Source: Lautropia sp. SCN 69-89
Lineage (GTDB): Bacteria > Pseudomonadota > Gammaproteobacteria > Burkholderiales > Burkholderiaceae_E
Length of the DNA: 64,000 bases
Direction of reading: 5' to 3'
Assembly (NCBI GenBank): GCA_001724855.1
Contig: MEED01000014.1
Location: 145,794-209,793 of the forward strand
Shown one piece after another: positions 18,580 through 30,725 of this stretch. A program made the position numbers and the translations under genes. The notes beneath the pieces are model-generated. The model had not been told where the DNA came from. It did no database searches and worked only from the letters and a program-made list of their open reading frames with translations. Numbering within the stretch: position 1 is the first letter of the stretch; the number at the start of each line of letters is the position of its first letter.

Positions 18580-19563
18580 ATGTCCAAGCCCGCCAAGCGC
18601 GTCGCCGTCACCGGCGCCGCCGGCCAGATCGGCTACAGCCTGCTTTTCCGGATCGCCAACGGCGACATGCTCGGAAAAGACCAGCCCGTGATCCTGCAGT
18701 TGCTCGACATCACCCCGGCGCTGCCCGCGGTCAAGGGCGTGGTGATGGAACTCGAAGACTGCGCCTTCCCGCTGCTCGCGGGCGTGGTGGTCACCGACGA
18801 CCCGAAGGTGGCCTTCCGCGACGCCGACTACGCGATGCTGGTAGGCGCGCGCCCGCGCACCAAGGGCATGGAGCGCAAGGACCTGCTCGAAGCCAACGGC
18901 GCGATCTTCACCGTGCAGGGTCGCGCGCTCGACGAGGCGGCCAGCCGCGATTGCCGCATCCTGGTGGTGGGCAACCCGGCCAACACCAACGCCTACATCG
19001 CGATGCGCTCGGCCCCCGGCCTGCCGAAGAAGAACTTCACCGCGATGCTGCGCCTGGACCACAACCGGGCACTCTCGCAGGTGGCCGCGCGCATCGGCAA
19101 GCCGGTCGACGCGGTCGAGAAGATGACCGTCTGGGGCAACCACAGCCCGACCATGTACCCCGACTACCGATTCGCCACCGTCGGCGGCCAGCCGGTCAAG
19201 GCGATGATCGGCGACGAGTCCTGGAACCGCGACGTCTTCATTCCCACCGTCGGCAAGCGCGGCGCGGCGATCATCGAGGCCCGCGGGCTGTCCTCGGCAG
19301 CCTCGGCCGCCAACGCGGCGATCGACCACATGCGTGACTGGGCGCTGGGCACCGGCGGCCGCTGGGTCACGATGGGCGTGCCTTCCGACGGCTCCTACGG
19401 CATCCCCGAAGACGTGATCTACGGCGTCCCGGTCACCTGCGCCAACGGCGAATACACGCGCGTGAGCGGCCTGGAGATCGACGAGTTCAGCCGCGCGCGC
19501 ATGGACCTCACGCTGAAGGAGTTGTTCGAGGAACGCGAAGGCGTCAAGCACCTGCTGGGCTGA
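18580..19563 (+). CDS. mdh: Malate dehydrogenase (NAD-dependent)
   Basis: 327 aa, of the dimeric type common in betaproteobacteria. NAD-binding [15 protein letters not shown] is near residue 11, the substrate loop [23 protein letters not shown], the catalytic Asp in [11 protein letters not shown] and the catalytic His in [10 protein letters not shown]. Interconverts malate and oxaloacetate. First gene of an apparent operon with prpB (12 bases on), prpC, prpD and acnA. Confidence 0.97.
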   Translation: MSKPAKRVAVTGAAGQIGYSLLFRIANGDMLGKDQPVILQLLDITPALPAVKGVVMELEDCAFPLLAGVVVTDDPKVAFRDADYAMLVGARPRTKGMERKDLLEANGAIFTVQGRALDEAASRDCRILVVGNPANTNAYIAMRSAPGLPKKNFTAMLRLDHNRALSQVAARIGKPVDAVEKMTVWGNHSPTMYPDYRFATVGGQPVKAMIGDESWNRDVFIPTVGKRGAAIIEARGLSSAASAANAAIDHMRDWALGTGGRWVTMGVPSDGSYGIPEDVIYGVPVTCANGEYTRVSGLEIDEFSRARMDLTLKELFEEREGVKHLLG

Positions 19564-19575
19564 GGTTCGCCCACC

Positions 19576-20454
19576 ATGAGCACCCCAGGACGCAAGTTCC
19601 GCAACGCGCTCGCCGCCGAACAGCCGCTGCAGGTTCCCGGCGCGATCAACGCCAATCACGCGCTTCTGGCCAGGCACGCCGGCTATCGCGCGATCTACCT
19701 GTCGGGCGGCGGCGTCGCCGCCGGCTCGCTCGGCCTGCCCGACCTCGGCATCACCGGACTCGAAGACGTGCTGGTCGACGTGCGCCGCATCACCGACGTC
19801 TGCGACCTGCCGCTGCTGGTCGATGTCGACACCGGCTTCGGCGCCTCGGCGTTCAACGTCGCGCGCACCACGAAGTCGCTGGTCAAGGCCGGCGCAGCCG
19901 CGATGCACATCGAGGACCAGGTGGGCGCGAAGCGCTGCGGCCACCGGCCCGGCAAGGAGATCGTCAGCCAGGACGAAATGGTCGACCGCATCAAGGCGGC
20001 CGTCGACGCCCGTACCGACCCCGACTTCTTCGTGATGGCGCGCACCGACGCGCTGGCGGTCGAGGGGCTCGAGCGCGCGATCGAGCGCGCGGTGGCATGC
20101 GTCGAGGCCGGCGCCGACGGCATTTTCCCCGAGGCGATGACCGAGCTGTCGATGTACCGGCGCTTCGCCGACGCGGTGAAGGCCCCGGTACTGGCCAACA
20201 TCACCGAGTTCGGCCAGACGCCGCTGTTCACCGTCGACGAGCTGCGCGGCGCCGGTGTCGCGATCGCGCTCTACCCGCTGTCGGCATTCCGCGCGATGAA
20301 CAAGGCGGCCGACAACGTCTACCGCACGCTGCGCCGCGACGGCACGCAGCAGGCGGTGGTGCCGACGATGCAGACACGCCAGGAACTGTACGACTCGATC
20401 GGTTACTGGGACTACGAGCGCAAGCTCGACGCACTGTTCGCGCGCCCGAAGTGA
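19576..20454 (+). CDS. prpB: 2-methylisocitrate lyase
   Basis: 292 aa of the isocitrate lyase/PEP mutase family. The signature [10 protein letters not shown] (near residue 116) holds the catalytic Cys; the Mg-binding DVDTGFG and the C-terminal [14 protein letters not shown] are typical of PrpB. It splits 2-methylisocitrate into pyruvate and succinate, the last step of the methylcitrate cycle for propionyl-CoA. 22 bases before prpC. Confidence 0.94.
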   Translation: MSTPGRKFRNALAAEQPLQVPGAINANHALLARHAGYRAIYLSGGGVAAGSLGLPDLGITGLEDVLVDVRRITDVCDLPLLVDVDTGFGASAFNVARTTKSLVKAGAAAMHIEDQVGAKRCGHRPGKEIVSQDEMVDRIKAAVDARTDPDFFVMARTDALAVEGLERAIERAVACVEAGADGIFPEAMTELSMYRRFADAVKAPVLANITEFGQTPLFTVDELRGAGVAIALYPLSAFRAMNKAADNVYRTLRRDGTQQAVVPTMQTRQELYDSIGYWDYERKLDALFARPK

Positions 20455-20476
20455 GCGCGCCCCAAACGGAACGACC

Positions 20477-21634
20477 ATGAGCAACGAGACGCAGAGCGCC
20501 GGCTTCAAGCCGAAAAAGTCGGTCGCGCTTTCGGGAGTCACCGCCGGCAACACCGCGCTGTGCACCGTCGGCCGCACCGGAAACGACCTGCACTACCGCG
20601 GCTACGACATCCTCGACATCGCCGAGGCCGCCGAGTTCGAGGAGATCGCGCACCTGCTGGTGCACGGCAAGCTGCCCAATCGCGCAGAACTGGCCGGCTA
20701 CAAGGCGAAGCTGCGCGCGCTGCGCGGGCTGCCGGCGAACGTGAAGGCGGCGCTCGAATGGCTGCCGGCCTCGGCGCACCCGATGGACGTGATGCGCACC
20801 GGCGTCTCCGCGCTCGGCTGCAACCTGCCCGAGAAGGACGACCACAACCTCGCCGGGGCGCGCGACATCGCCGACCGGCTGATGGCCTGCCTGGGCCCGA
20901 TGCTGCTCTACTGGTACCACTACTCCACCAACGGGCGGCGCATCGAGGTCGAGACCGACGACGACTCGATCGGCGGCCACTTCCTGCACCTGCTGCACGG
21001 ACGCGAGCCCTCGGCGCTGTGGGTGCGCGCGATGCACACGTCGCTGATCCTGTACGCCGAGCACGAGTTCAACGCGTCCACCTTCGCCGCCCGCGTGATC
21101 GCCGGCACCGGCTCGGACATGTACTCGTCGATCGCCGGTGCGATCGGCGCCCTGCGCGGCCCGAAGCACGGCGGCGCCAACGAGGTCGCCTTCGAGATCC
21201 AGAAGCGCTACGACACGCCCGACCAGGCCGAGGCCGACATCCGGCGCCGGGTCGCCGAGAAGGAGGTCGTGATCGGCTTCGGGCATCCGGTCTACACGGT
21301 CTCCGATCCGCGCAACAAGGTGATCAAGGAAGTCGCGCGCAAGCTCTCGAAGGACGCCGGCAACACGAAGATGTTCGACATCGCCGAGCGCCTCGAGACG
21401 GTCATGTGGGACGCGAAGAAGATGTTCCCGAACCTCGACTGGTTCAGCGCGGTCAGCTACCACATGATGGGCGTGCCCACCGCGATGTTCACGCCGCTGT
21501 TCGTGATCGCGCGCACCTCGGGCTGGTCGGCGCACGTGATCGAGCAGCGCATCGACAACAAGATCATCCGGCCGAGCGCGAACTACGTCGGTCCCGAGAA
21601 CCTGAAGTTCGTGCCGCTCGACAAGCGCAAGTAG
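20477..21634 (+). CDS. prpC: 2-methylcitrate synthase
   Basis: 385 aa, citrate-synthase family, shorter than the type II enzyme encoded by gltA. The catalytic motifs are [12 protein letters not shown] and [13 protein letters not shown]; the start [20 protein letters not shown] is characteristic of PrpC. Condenses propionyl-CoA with oxaloacetate. Second of the three methylcitrate genes. Confidence 0.95.
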   Translation: MSNETQSAGFKPKKSVALSGVTAGNTALCTVGRTGNDLHYRGYDILDIAEAAEFEEIAHLLVHGKLPNRAELAGYKAKLRALRGLPANVKAALEWLPASAHPMDVMRTGVSALGCNLPEKDDHNLAGARDIADRLMACLGPMLLYWYHYSTNGRRIEVETDDDSIGGHFLHLLHGREPSALWVRAMHTSLILYAEHEFNASTFAARVIAGTGSDMYSSIAGAIGALRGPKHGGANEVAFEIQKRYDTPDQAEADIRRRVAEKEVVIGFGHPVYTVSDPRNKVIKEVARKLSKDAGNTKMFDIAERLETVMWDAKKMFPNLDWFSAVSYHMMGVPTAMFTPLFVIARTSGWSAHVIEQRIDNKIIRPSANYVGPENLKFVPLDKRK

Positions 21635-21674
21635 CCGCATCCCCGGAACCTTCACTTTCACGGAAGCACGCAAC

Positions 21675-23029
21675 ATGGGCGCCGCCATTCCCACCAGCCG
21701 GCCGAAGCCGGACAAGGTCCTGGTCGACATCGTCGACTACACGCTGAAATACAAGGTGCGCAGCAAGGAGGCGATCGAGACCGCGCGCGCCTGCCTGGTC
21801 GACACGCTCGGCTGCGGCCTGGAGGCCCTGTCGTACCCGGCGTGCACCAAGCTGCTCGGGCCGGTCGTGCCCGGAACCGTCGTGCCCAATGGCGCGAAGG
21901 TGCCCGGAACGCAGTTCCAGCTCGACCCGGTGCAGGCCGCGTTCAACATCGGCGCGATGATCCGCTGGCTCGACTTCAACGACACTTGGCTGGCCGCGGA
22001 ATGGGGTCATCCGTCGGACAACCTCGGCGGCATCCTCGCCACCGCCGACTGGCTCAGCCGCACCGCGATCGCGCAGGGCAAGGCGCCGCTCACGATGCGC
22101 CAGGTGCTCGAGGCGATGGTCAAGGCGCACGAGATCCAGGGCTCTCCCGCGACGAGTTGATCAACGCGGTCTCGCTCGCCTGGGTCGACGGCCAGTCGCT
22201 GCGCACCTACCGGCACGCGCCGAACACCGGCAGCCGCAAGAGCTGGGCGGCCGGCGATGCCACGAGCCGCGCAGTGCGCCTGGCGCTGATCGCGCGCACC
22301 GGCGAGATGGGCTATCCGTCGGTGCTCACCGCGAAGACCTGGGGCTTCTACGACGTGCTGTTCAAGGGCAGGGAGTTCAGCTTCCAGCGCCCCTACGGCA
22401 GCTACGTGATGGAAAACGTGCTGTTCAAGATCTCGTTCCCGGCCGAGTTTCACGCGCAGACCGCGGTCGAGTGCGCGATGACGCTGCACGGCGAGCTGAA
22501 GAAGGCCGGCCGCTCGGTCGACGACATCAGGAAGATCACGATCCGCACGCACGAATCGGCGATCCGCATCATCGACAAGAAGGGCCCGCTCGACAACCCG
22601 GCCGACCGCGACCACTGCATCCAGTACATGGTGGCCGTGCCGCTGATCTTCGGTCGGCTCACCGCCGGGGACTACGAAGACGGGATCGCCGCCGATCCGC
22701 GCATCGACGCGCTGCGCGCGAAGATGACCTGCGTCGAGGACAAGCAGTTCAGCAAGGACTACCTCGATCCGGACAAGCGCTCGATCGCCAACGGCATCAC
22801 GATCGAGTTCGCCGACGGCAAGAAGCTGAAGGAAGTCGTCGTCGAATACCCGATCGGTCACCGTCGCCGCCGCAAGGAAGGCATCCCGGTGCTGGTCGAG
22901 AAATTCCGCACCAACCTCGCGCGGCGCTTCCCGGCGAAGCAGCAGCAGCGCATTCTCGAGGTCTCGCTCGACCAGAAGGCGCTCGAGGCGATGCCGGTCA
23001 ACGAATACGTCGACCTGTACGTCATCTGA
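21675..23029 (+). pseudogene. prpD: 2-methylcitrate dehydratase, broken by an internal deletion
   Basis: The reading frame from ATG 21675 matches PrpD up to VKAHEIQG, then stops at 22160. The remainder ([17 protein letters not shown] to [11 protein letters not shown]) continues in another frame to 23029. Compared with the family pattern about 32 residues between QG and LSRDE are absent, roughly 97 bases, with the junction near 22142. The missing stretch is the highly conserved ALENSFNRVGLDHV region. All other parts are intact and without decay. Either a recent loss-of-function deletion or an assembly error. PrpD normally dehydrates 2-methylcitrate. Confidence 0.88.
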
Positions 23030-23042
23030 GGAGAGATCAAAC

Positions 23043-25671
<2,629 letters not shown>

Positions 25672-25678
25672 CCGGAAG

Positions 25679-25713
25679 CGCGGACGGACCGGCCATCGGC
25701 CGGCCCGTCCGCG
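25679..25713 (+). terminator. Strong hairpin after acnA
   Basis: A 16-bp stem (25679-25694 with 25698-25713, one mismatch) around a 3-base loop begins 8 bases after the acnA stop codon. No T-run follows, but position and strength suggest the end of the mdh-prp-acnA transcript. Confidence 0.6.
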
Positions 25714-25761
25714 GCGCGGCAGAGTCGATTACACTTCGGCAGGCATCGACTCGCCGACTCC

Positions 25762-28005
25762 GTGCTCCAGTCCGACCTCACCTCGCGCACCGACGCCAGC
25801 GGCGGCGGGCTGCCGGCGTTCCCGCGGCTGCTGCTGTCGACGGGCATCGCGTTCGTCGCCTGCCTGATCGCGAAGCTGATCTCGTTCGACGCCGCCGACC
25901 TTCTGCTCATCTGGCCCTGCGCCGGCGTCGCCTTCACGTTCGCCTGGCGCAACGGCCTGCGTTGGGCCGTGCCCCCGGCCGTCGGCGGCGCACTGTGGGC
26001 CTGGGTCGAGTTCGGCGCGATCGGGCCGACGCTCGTCACCTTCGCGGCCAGCGTGGCCGGGCCGATGCTCGCCGTGGCCACGCTGCGCCGGCTCAACAAC
26101 TGGAAACCGGCCGAGTACCGCCTCGAAGCCGCAGTGCGCTTCGTGGGCGTGGTCACGCTCCTCGCCGCGCCGGTCGACGCGCTGCTGGCCACGCTCGGTC
26201 TTCAGTGGAGCGGGCTGTTCGGCGCGGCTCATCCTGCACACCGCTTCATGGTCTGGTGGCTGATCGACGCGCTGGGCCTCCTGCTAATCGCCCCTGCCCT
26301 GCTCGCCTGGATGGGCGAGTCGCTCGCCGAAGCGGAGCCCGGCCTGTCGCAGCGCGCGCTGGTCGACGCCCCGGCCTTCTTCCTCACGCTGATGGTGATC
26401 GGCACCGGCGTGATGGTGTCGATGTTCGGCCAGCAAGGCTACGCCTACGCGCTGGCGTTCCTCTACTTTCCGATCGTGGCCTGGACCGCGATCCGGATGA
26501 GCGAGCGCGCCACTGCGCTGTCGCTGGCGGCCACCGCGATTCCGCTGCTGATCGCGCGCGCCCACCAGGTGGCCCAGTCGCACGACGACTTCTTCCGCGC
26601 ACTCGAGGCCTCGGTGCTGGTGTTCTCGGCGGTGATCGTCGCGCAGATGCTGCAGGCCGTCGCGACCGATCGCCGCTTCGCGCTCGCGCGCGTCGCGCAG
26701 CAGGCGCGCCAGGACATGTCGACCGGGCTGCTCAACGACCGCGGCCTGATCGCCGAGATCGGCGAGCGCCTGTCGATGCCCACCCGCCCCGACTACGGGC
26801 TGATCGGCGTGCACCTGTCGAACTTCGACACGCTGAACGACCTGTGCGGCCCGATCCGGGCGCTGCAGCTCGAGCAGGACGCCGCGGCCCTGCTGATGCG
26901 CCAGCAAGGCGCGAAGGCTGCCGCCCGACTTTCGGCGGGGCGCTTCGCGTTGCTGGTCGAGGCCGAGTCGGTCGCCGACGTGCGCGCGGTCGCGCGCGAG
27001 CTGTACTCGCAGCTCAACGGCCAGTTGTTCAAGACCGAGCACGGCAGCGTGCGCCTGCAGCTGTGCGTGGGCGGCCTGCTGGTGGACCGGCACGCGCTGA
27101 TCAACAGCGAAGACTGCCTGATGTCGCTGTCCGACGCGATGGCGATCGCCGCCAGCGTGCGCGACCCGCAGCTCTTCGTCGAGCCGCTGTCGCAGACGAT
27201 GATCGACGCGCGGCGCGCCCACCAGGGCAAGATCGAGCACATCCGCGAGGCGATCCGCGACAAGCGCTTCGAGCTGCATGCGCAGCCGATGATCGATCCC
27301 GAGGCGCCCGAGGGAATGCTCTCCTACGAAGTGCTGATCCGCCTGCTCGATCGCGACGGTGGGCTGATCCGTCCGCCCGAGTTCCTGTCACTCGCGGTGC
27401 AGGCGCAGATGACGCCGATGATGGACCGCGGCGTCATCCGCCAGATCTTCTCCTGGCTCGCCGACCATCCGGACGCGCTGGCGCGCACCTGGAAATGCTC
27501 GATCAACCTGTCGGGCCTCACGATGAGCGACGGCACGATCGCCGGCTTCATCCGCGAGCAGCGCGCGCTCTACGCGATTCCCGCCGACAAGATCGTGTTC
27601 GAGATCACCGAGAGCGAGGCGATCCGCAACCCCGCCGCCGCCTCGCGCCTGGTCGACGACCTGAAGGCCGAGGGTTTCGGCATCGCGCTCGACGACTTCG
27701 GCACCGGGCTGGCCACGTTCGAGTACCTGAAGCGCTTCCCGCTCGATTACCTGAAGATCGACGGCTCGTTCATCCGCAACCTGGTGTCGAACCCGATCGA
27801 CGAGGAAATCGTGCTGTCCACGGTGCGGGTGGCGCGGCGCCTGAACATCCGCACGGTGGCCGAGCACGTGCACAACCAGGACACGCTCGATCGGCTCACC
27901 GACATCGGCGTCGACCACATCCAGGGCGACTGGATCGGCCGCGCCGCGCCTCTCGAACAACTGTTTACAGCGCCCGCGCGGCGCGTCACGCGCTCGCCGG
28001 CCTAG
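25762..28005 (+). CDS. MASE1 membrane sensor with degenerate GGDEF and EAL domains
   Basis: 747 aa from GTG 25762 (no clear ribosome-binding site). The N-terminal ~300 residues form a MASE1-type membrane sensor of about eight helices (LLLIWPCAGVAFTFAWRNG). A GGDEF-like domain follows, but its signature is SAGRF (near 390), so it should not make c-di-GMP. The EAL domain has YEVLIRL for EAL (near 521), SINLSG, EITES, LDDFGTG and LKIDGS, with VAEHV near 699; most metal and catalytic residues are kept, so it is a plausible c-di-GMP phosphodiesterase. Ends in convergence with the next gene. Confidence 0.85.
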   Translation: MLQSDLTSRTDASGGGLPAFPRLLLSTGIAFVACLIAKLISFDAADLLLIWPCAGVAFTFAWRNGLRWAVPPAVGGALWAWVEFGAIGPTLVTFAASVAGPMLAVATLRRLNNWKPAEYRLEAAVRFVGVVTLLAAPVDALLATLGLQWSGLFGAAHPAHRFMVWWLIDALGLLLIAPALLAWMGESLAEAEPGLSQRALVDAPAFFLTLMVIGTGVMVSMFGQQGYAYALAFLYFPIVAWTAIRMSERATALSLAATAIPLLIARAHQVAQSHDDFFRALEASVLVFSAVIVAQMLQAVATDRRFALARVAQQARQDMSTGLLNDRGLIAEIGERLSMPTRPDYGLIGVHLSNFDTLNDLCGPIRALQLEQDAAALLMRQQGAKAAARLSAGRFALLVEAESVADVRAVARELYSQLNGQLFKTEHGSVRLQLCVGGLLVDRHALINSEDCLMSLSDAMAIAASVRDPQLFVEPLSQTMIDARRAHQGKIEHIREAIRDKRFELHAQPMIDPEAPEGMLSYEVLIRLLDRDGGLIRPPEFLSLAVQAQMTPMMDRGVIRQIFSWLADHPDALARTWKCSINLSGLTMSDGTIAGFIREQRALYAIPADKIVFEITESEAIRNPAAASRLVDDLKAEGFGIALDDFGTGLATFEYLKRFPLDYLKIDGSFIRNLVSNPIDEEIVLSTVRVARRLNIRTVAEHVHNQDTLDRLTDIGVDHIQGDWIGRAAPLEQLFTAPARRVTRSPA

Positions 28006-28018
28006 GGTCTCGTGCCCG

Positions 28019-28032
28019 GCCCGCAAGCGGGC
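28019..28032. terminator. Small bidirectional hairpin
   Basis: GCCCGCAAGCGGGC forms a 6-bp stem in the 31-bp space between two converging genes. It has no T-run; placement is the main support. Confidence 0.35.
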
Positions 28033-28036
28033 GCAG

Positions 28037-28648
28037 TCAGCCGGCCAGCCAGCGCCGCAGGTTCGGCTCCTCGTCCACGTCCCAGAGCGTGCGCAGCTGC
28101 GACCACCGCGCGCCGCTCTCCTGCAGGCGCCGCCGTGTGGCGGCCATCAGCGTGTCGCACCCCCAGGGCATGTCCTCAAACAGGTGCGCGACGCGGCGGC
28201 TGAGCCCCACGAGCGCGTAACCGCCGTCCTCGGTGGGCCCGAACACCGCATCGCGCTCGCGCAAGGCCTCGAAGGCATCGTGCAGGTCGCTGGCCGACAG
28301 CGAGACGACGTCACTGCCGACGAGCACCGGCACCCTCCCCTCGTCGAGCGCGCGCGCCAGCGCAGTGTCGATCCGCTCGCCCAGCGAAGCGCCGACCTGC
28401 GTGGTGAGCGTGAAGCCGTGCATCGCGGCCAGCCGCGCACACTCGCCCTCGCGGTCGTCGCCGAGAATGCACAACTCGACTTCGAGCCCCGGCGACTGCA
28501 CCTGCGCCGCACGAACCACCGCCAGCGTGTCGCGCAGCATCGTCCGGTAGTGCGCGAGCGCAGCCGCCTCGCCGACGGTGCGCGCCAGCCGCGTCTTGAC
28601 CTCGCCGGCGCACGGCACGCGCGCGAACACGATGACCCGCGGGTTCAT
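28037..28648 (-). CDS. TIGR04282/DUF2064 family glycosyltransferase-like protein
   Basis: 203 aa. Starts VIVFARVPCAGEVKTRLA, the NTP-binding entry of the nucleotidyl/glycosyl-transferase fold, and ends TLWDVDEEPNLRRWL. PTEDGGYALVGL near residue 137 is diagnostic of the family. Members are annotated as arsenosugar biosynthesis glycosyltransferases, a label transferred by similarity; the actual acceptor here is unknown. It is 8 bases downstream of a VOC-family gene, so the two are co-transcribed. Confidence 0.8.
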   Translation of the reverse strand: MNPRVIVFARVPCAGEVKTRLARTVGEAAALAHYRTMLRDTLAVVRAAQVQSPGLEVELCILGDDREGECARLAAMHGFTLTTQVGASLGERIDTALARALDEGRVPVLVGSDVVSLSASDLHDAFEALRERDAVFGPTEDGGYALVGLSRRVAHLFEDMPWGCDTLMAATRRRLQESGARWSQLRTLWDVDEEPNLRRWLAG

Positions 28649-28656
28649 GGCGAAGC

Positions 28657-29076
28657 CTATTTCGCGAACAACGACGCGAGGTCGTGGAACGCCTTGAATT
28701 CGAGCGCGTTGCCCGACGGGTCCAGGAAGAACATCGTGGCCTGTTCGCCAGGCTCGCCCCTGAAGCGCACGTGCGGCTCGATCACGAAGCGCACCCCGGC
28801 AGCGGCCAGGCGGTCGGCCAGGCGCTGCCATTCGTCCATCGGCAGCACGACTCCGAAGTGCCGCACCGGTACCTGGTCGCCGTCGACCGCGTTGGTCTGC
28901 GCGGCGCGCGCTTCGCCCGGCGCCAGGTGCGCGACGACCTGGTGACCGTAAAGGTCGAAGTCCACCCACTCGGCCGAACTGCGTCCCTCCGGGCAGCCGA
29001 GCAGCCCACCGTAGAAGGCGCGCGCGGCCGCGAGGTCGTGGACCGGGAATGCGAGGTGGAACGGGTGGACGGCCAT
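28657..29076 (-). CDS. VOC-family (glyoxalase/dioxygenase-like) protein
   Basis: 139 aa from ATG 29076. The single vicinal-oxygen-chelate fold is shown by [24 protein letters not shown] at the start and [11 protein letters not shown] at the end, with metal-ligand candidates in FHLAF (His), VRHFGVV (His) and LEFK (Glu). Length and pattern match glyoxalase/extradiol-dioxygenase-like proteins of unknown substrate. Confidence 0.82.
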   Translation of the reverse strand: MAVHPFHLAFPVHDLAAARAFYGGLLGCPEGRSSAEWVDFDLYGHQVVAHLAPGEARAAQTNAVDGDQVPVRHFGVVLPMDEWQRLADRLAAAGVRFVIEPHVRFRGEPGEQATMFFLDPSGNALEFKAFHDLASLFAK

Positions 29077-29203
29077 GCGATCGGAAAGACGGTGCGGCAG
29101 ATGCAGCCGCCGCAGGACCGCTGCGGCCGGCATTATGACGCAGCGCTCGAGGCTTCGACACTGCCTCGACCGCGTCTGCACGAACCGTCGGCGGCTTCCC
29201 GCC

Positions 29204-30433
29204 TTACTGCGGCTCCTGGCCGCGCCAGACCTGCAGTGCCTGCATCGGCGCCATCGGCGGCATGAACAGGAAACCCTGCGCCTCGCGGCACCCCCAACTC
29301 TGCAGGAACCGGTATTGCTCGGCGGTTTCCACGCCGACTGCAATGACGTTCAGGTCCATCGCCTGCGCGAGCGCCACCGAGGCGCGCACGATCCGGCCGG
29401 CCTCGGCGCTGGCCGGCGCCGCCAGCACCAGCGAACGGTCGATCTTCAAGGCGCGTACCGGGCCTTGGCCGAGCCGCTGCAGGTTGGAGGCCGCGGTGCC
29501 GAAGTGGTCGATCTGCACCGCGAATCCCATGGCGCCGAGTTCGCGCAGCGTATGCGAAGCGCCGTCGCCATGAAGCGTCAGTGCAGCCTCCGACAGTTCC
29601 AGCTCGAGGTGCGAAGTCAGCGTCGGGTCGGCGGCGGCCAGTTCGTCGAGCAGCCTCGGGAATCCGGGATCGCAGAACTGGCTGGCAGAGATGTTGACCG
29701 CGATCGGCACGGTCACGCCCGACTGACGCCACACCAGGCTTTGCCGCGCCGCCGCGCGCAGGATCCACTCGCCGAGTCGGGGTCCGAAGGCGGACTGCTC
29801 CGCCAACTCGACCAGCGTCGCCGCTTCCTCTGCCCCGGCCGGGCGAGTCCGGCGCAACAGCGCTTCGTAGCCGGTGACCTCGCCATTGGCCAGTCGCACC
29901 CTCGCCTGGTAGTGCAAGGTGAACTCGTTGCGCTCGAGCGCGCGTCGGTAAGCGTCGAAGGTCGCACCGATCGGGGTGACGTGAATCGCAGCGCCCGAGC
30001 GAGGTTCGCACCCGGCTGCCGGTTCCGGCGTGTGATGTGGGCCCGCGTCGGTCGAGGCGTTCGGCGGCCGGGCGGCCGGTGCGCACGGCGTGCCGGCTGG
30101 CGCCGCCTCGTCGACCGGCGTCACTTCGTCGGGCCCCTCCGCCCGGCTCGCGCGGCCAGCCTTGCGGCGGCGCCACGCCCGTGGAGCGAACAGCGCGCCG
30201 CCTGCCAGCAGCGCCACGCTGCCGAGAAGCGGCACCAGAAGACCGGTGCCGTCGGCACCCGCCGACTCGCCTCCATCGGGCGCGGCGACCGGGGAAGCCT
30301 CGTCGGTGCCCGGCCGCGCAGTCGCCCCGGCCTGCGCATGGGCGTCGACGGGCTTCGCGCCGCGCATCGTGCCGAGCAGGAGGAGTGAAACCGCGACCAG
30401 CAACGCAAGCGAAACGAGCCCGAAGCGGGACAT
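29204..30433 (-). CDS. Membrane-anchored EAL-domain protein, probably catalytically impaired
   Basis: 409 aa from ATG 30433, chosen because it begins directly with a membrane helix ([20 protein letters not shown]); a start at 30592 would add 53 residues of low-complexity sequence. A second hydrophobic stretch follows near 64-86, then a Pro/Ala-rich linker and an EAL domain: YEALLRR near 189, [17 protein letters not shown]. Two catalytic positions deviate: IDHFG replaces the double-Asp DDFG (near 307), and AVGVET replaces AEGVET (near 364), losing the general-base Glu. It may bind c-di-GMP or act as a protein-interaction module rather than hydrolyse it. Confidence 0.8.
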   Translation of the reverse strand: MSRFGLVSLALLVAVSLLLLGTMRGAKPVDAHAQAGATARPGTDEASPVAAPDGGESAGADGTGLLVPLLGSVALLAGGALFAPRAWRRRKAGRASRAEGPDEVTPVDEAAPAGTPCAPAARPPNASTDAGPHHTPEPAAGCEPRSGAAIHVTPIGATFDAYRRALERNEFTLHYQARVRLANGEVTGYEALLRRTRPAGAEEAATLVELAEQSAFGPRLGEWILRAAARQSLVWRQSGVTVPIAVNISASQFCDPGFPRLLDELAAADPTLTSHLELELSEAALTLHGDGASHTLRELGAMGFAVQIDHFGTAASNLQRLGQGPVRALKIDRSLVLAAPASAEAGRIVRASVALAQAMDLNVIAVGVETAEQYRFLQSWGCREAQGFLFMPPMAPMQALQVWRGQEPQ

Positions 30434-30725
30434 GAGCGGGAGAAGGCAGGTGAGGAAGGCCCCCACTGTGCCCCAAGCGCCAGCGACGTGCGAGGCTGGA
30501 AGCGCCTTCGTCCGGGCGGCTCCGGGGGCCATGCGACGGGCGGCCGGGGGTTGCCGATCGGCGGAGGGCGAGCCCTGCCGAGATCGGTCCACCTGGCGCC
30601 GGCCTGTGTCGGATTCGCCACGCGAACTCGTCGTGGCCGGAATCAGGACGGCCGCACCCGGTCGGGCCTGGGGATCGCACCCAGGTCTGCATGGCTGCGG
30701 CGGCGGCCCGCTCGCCGCGGCCAGG

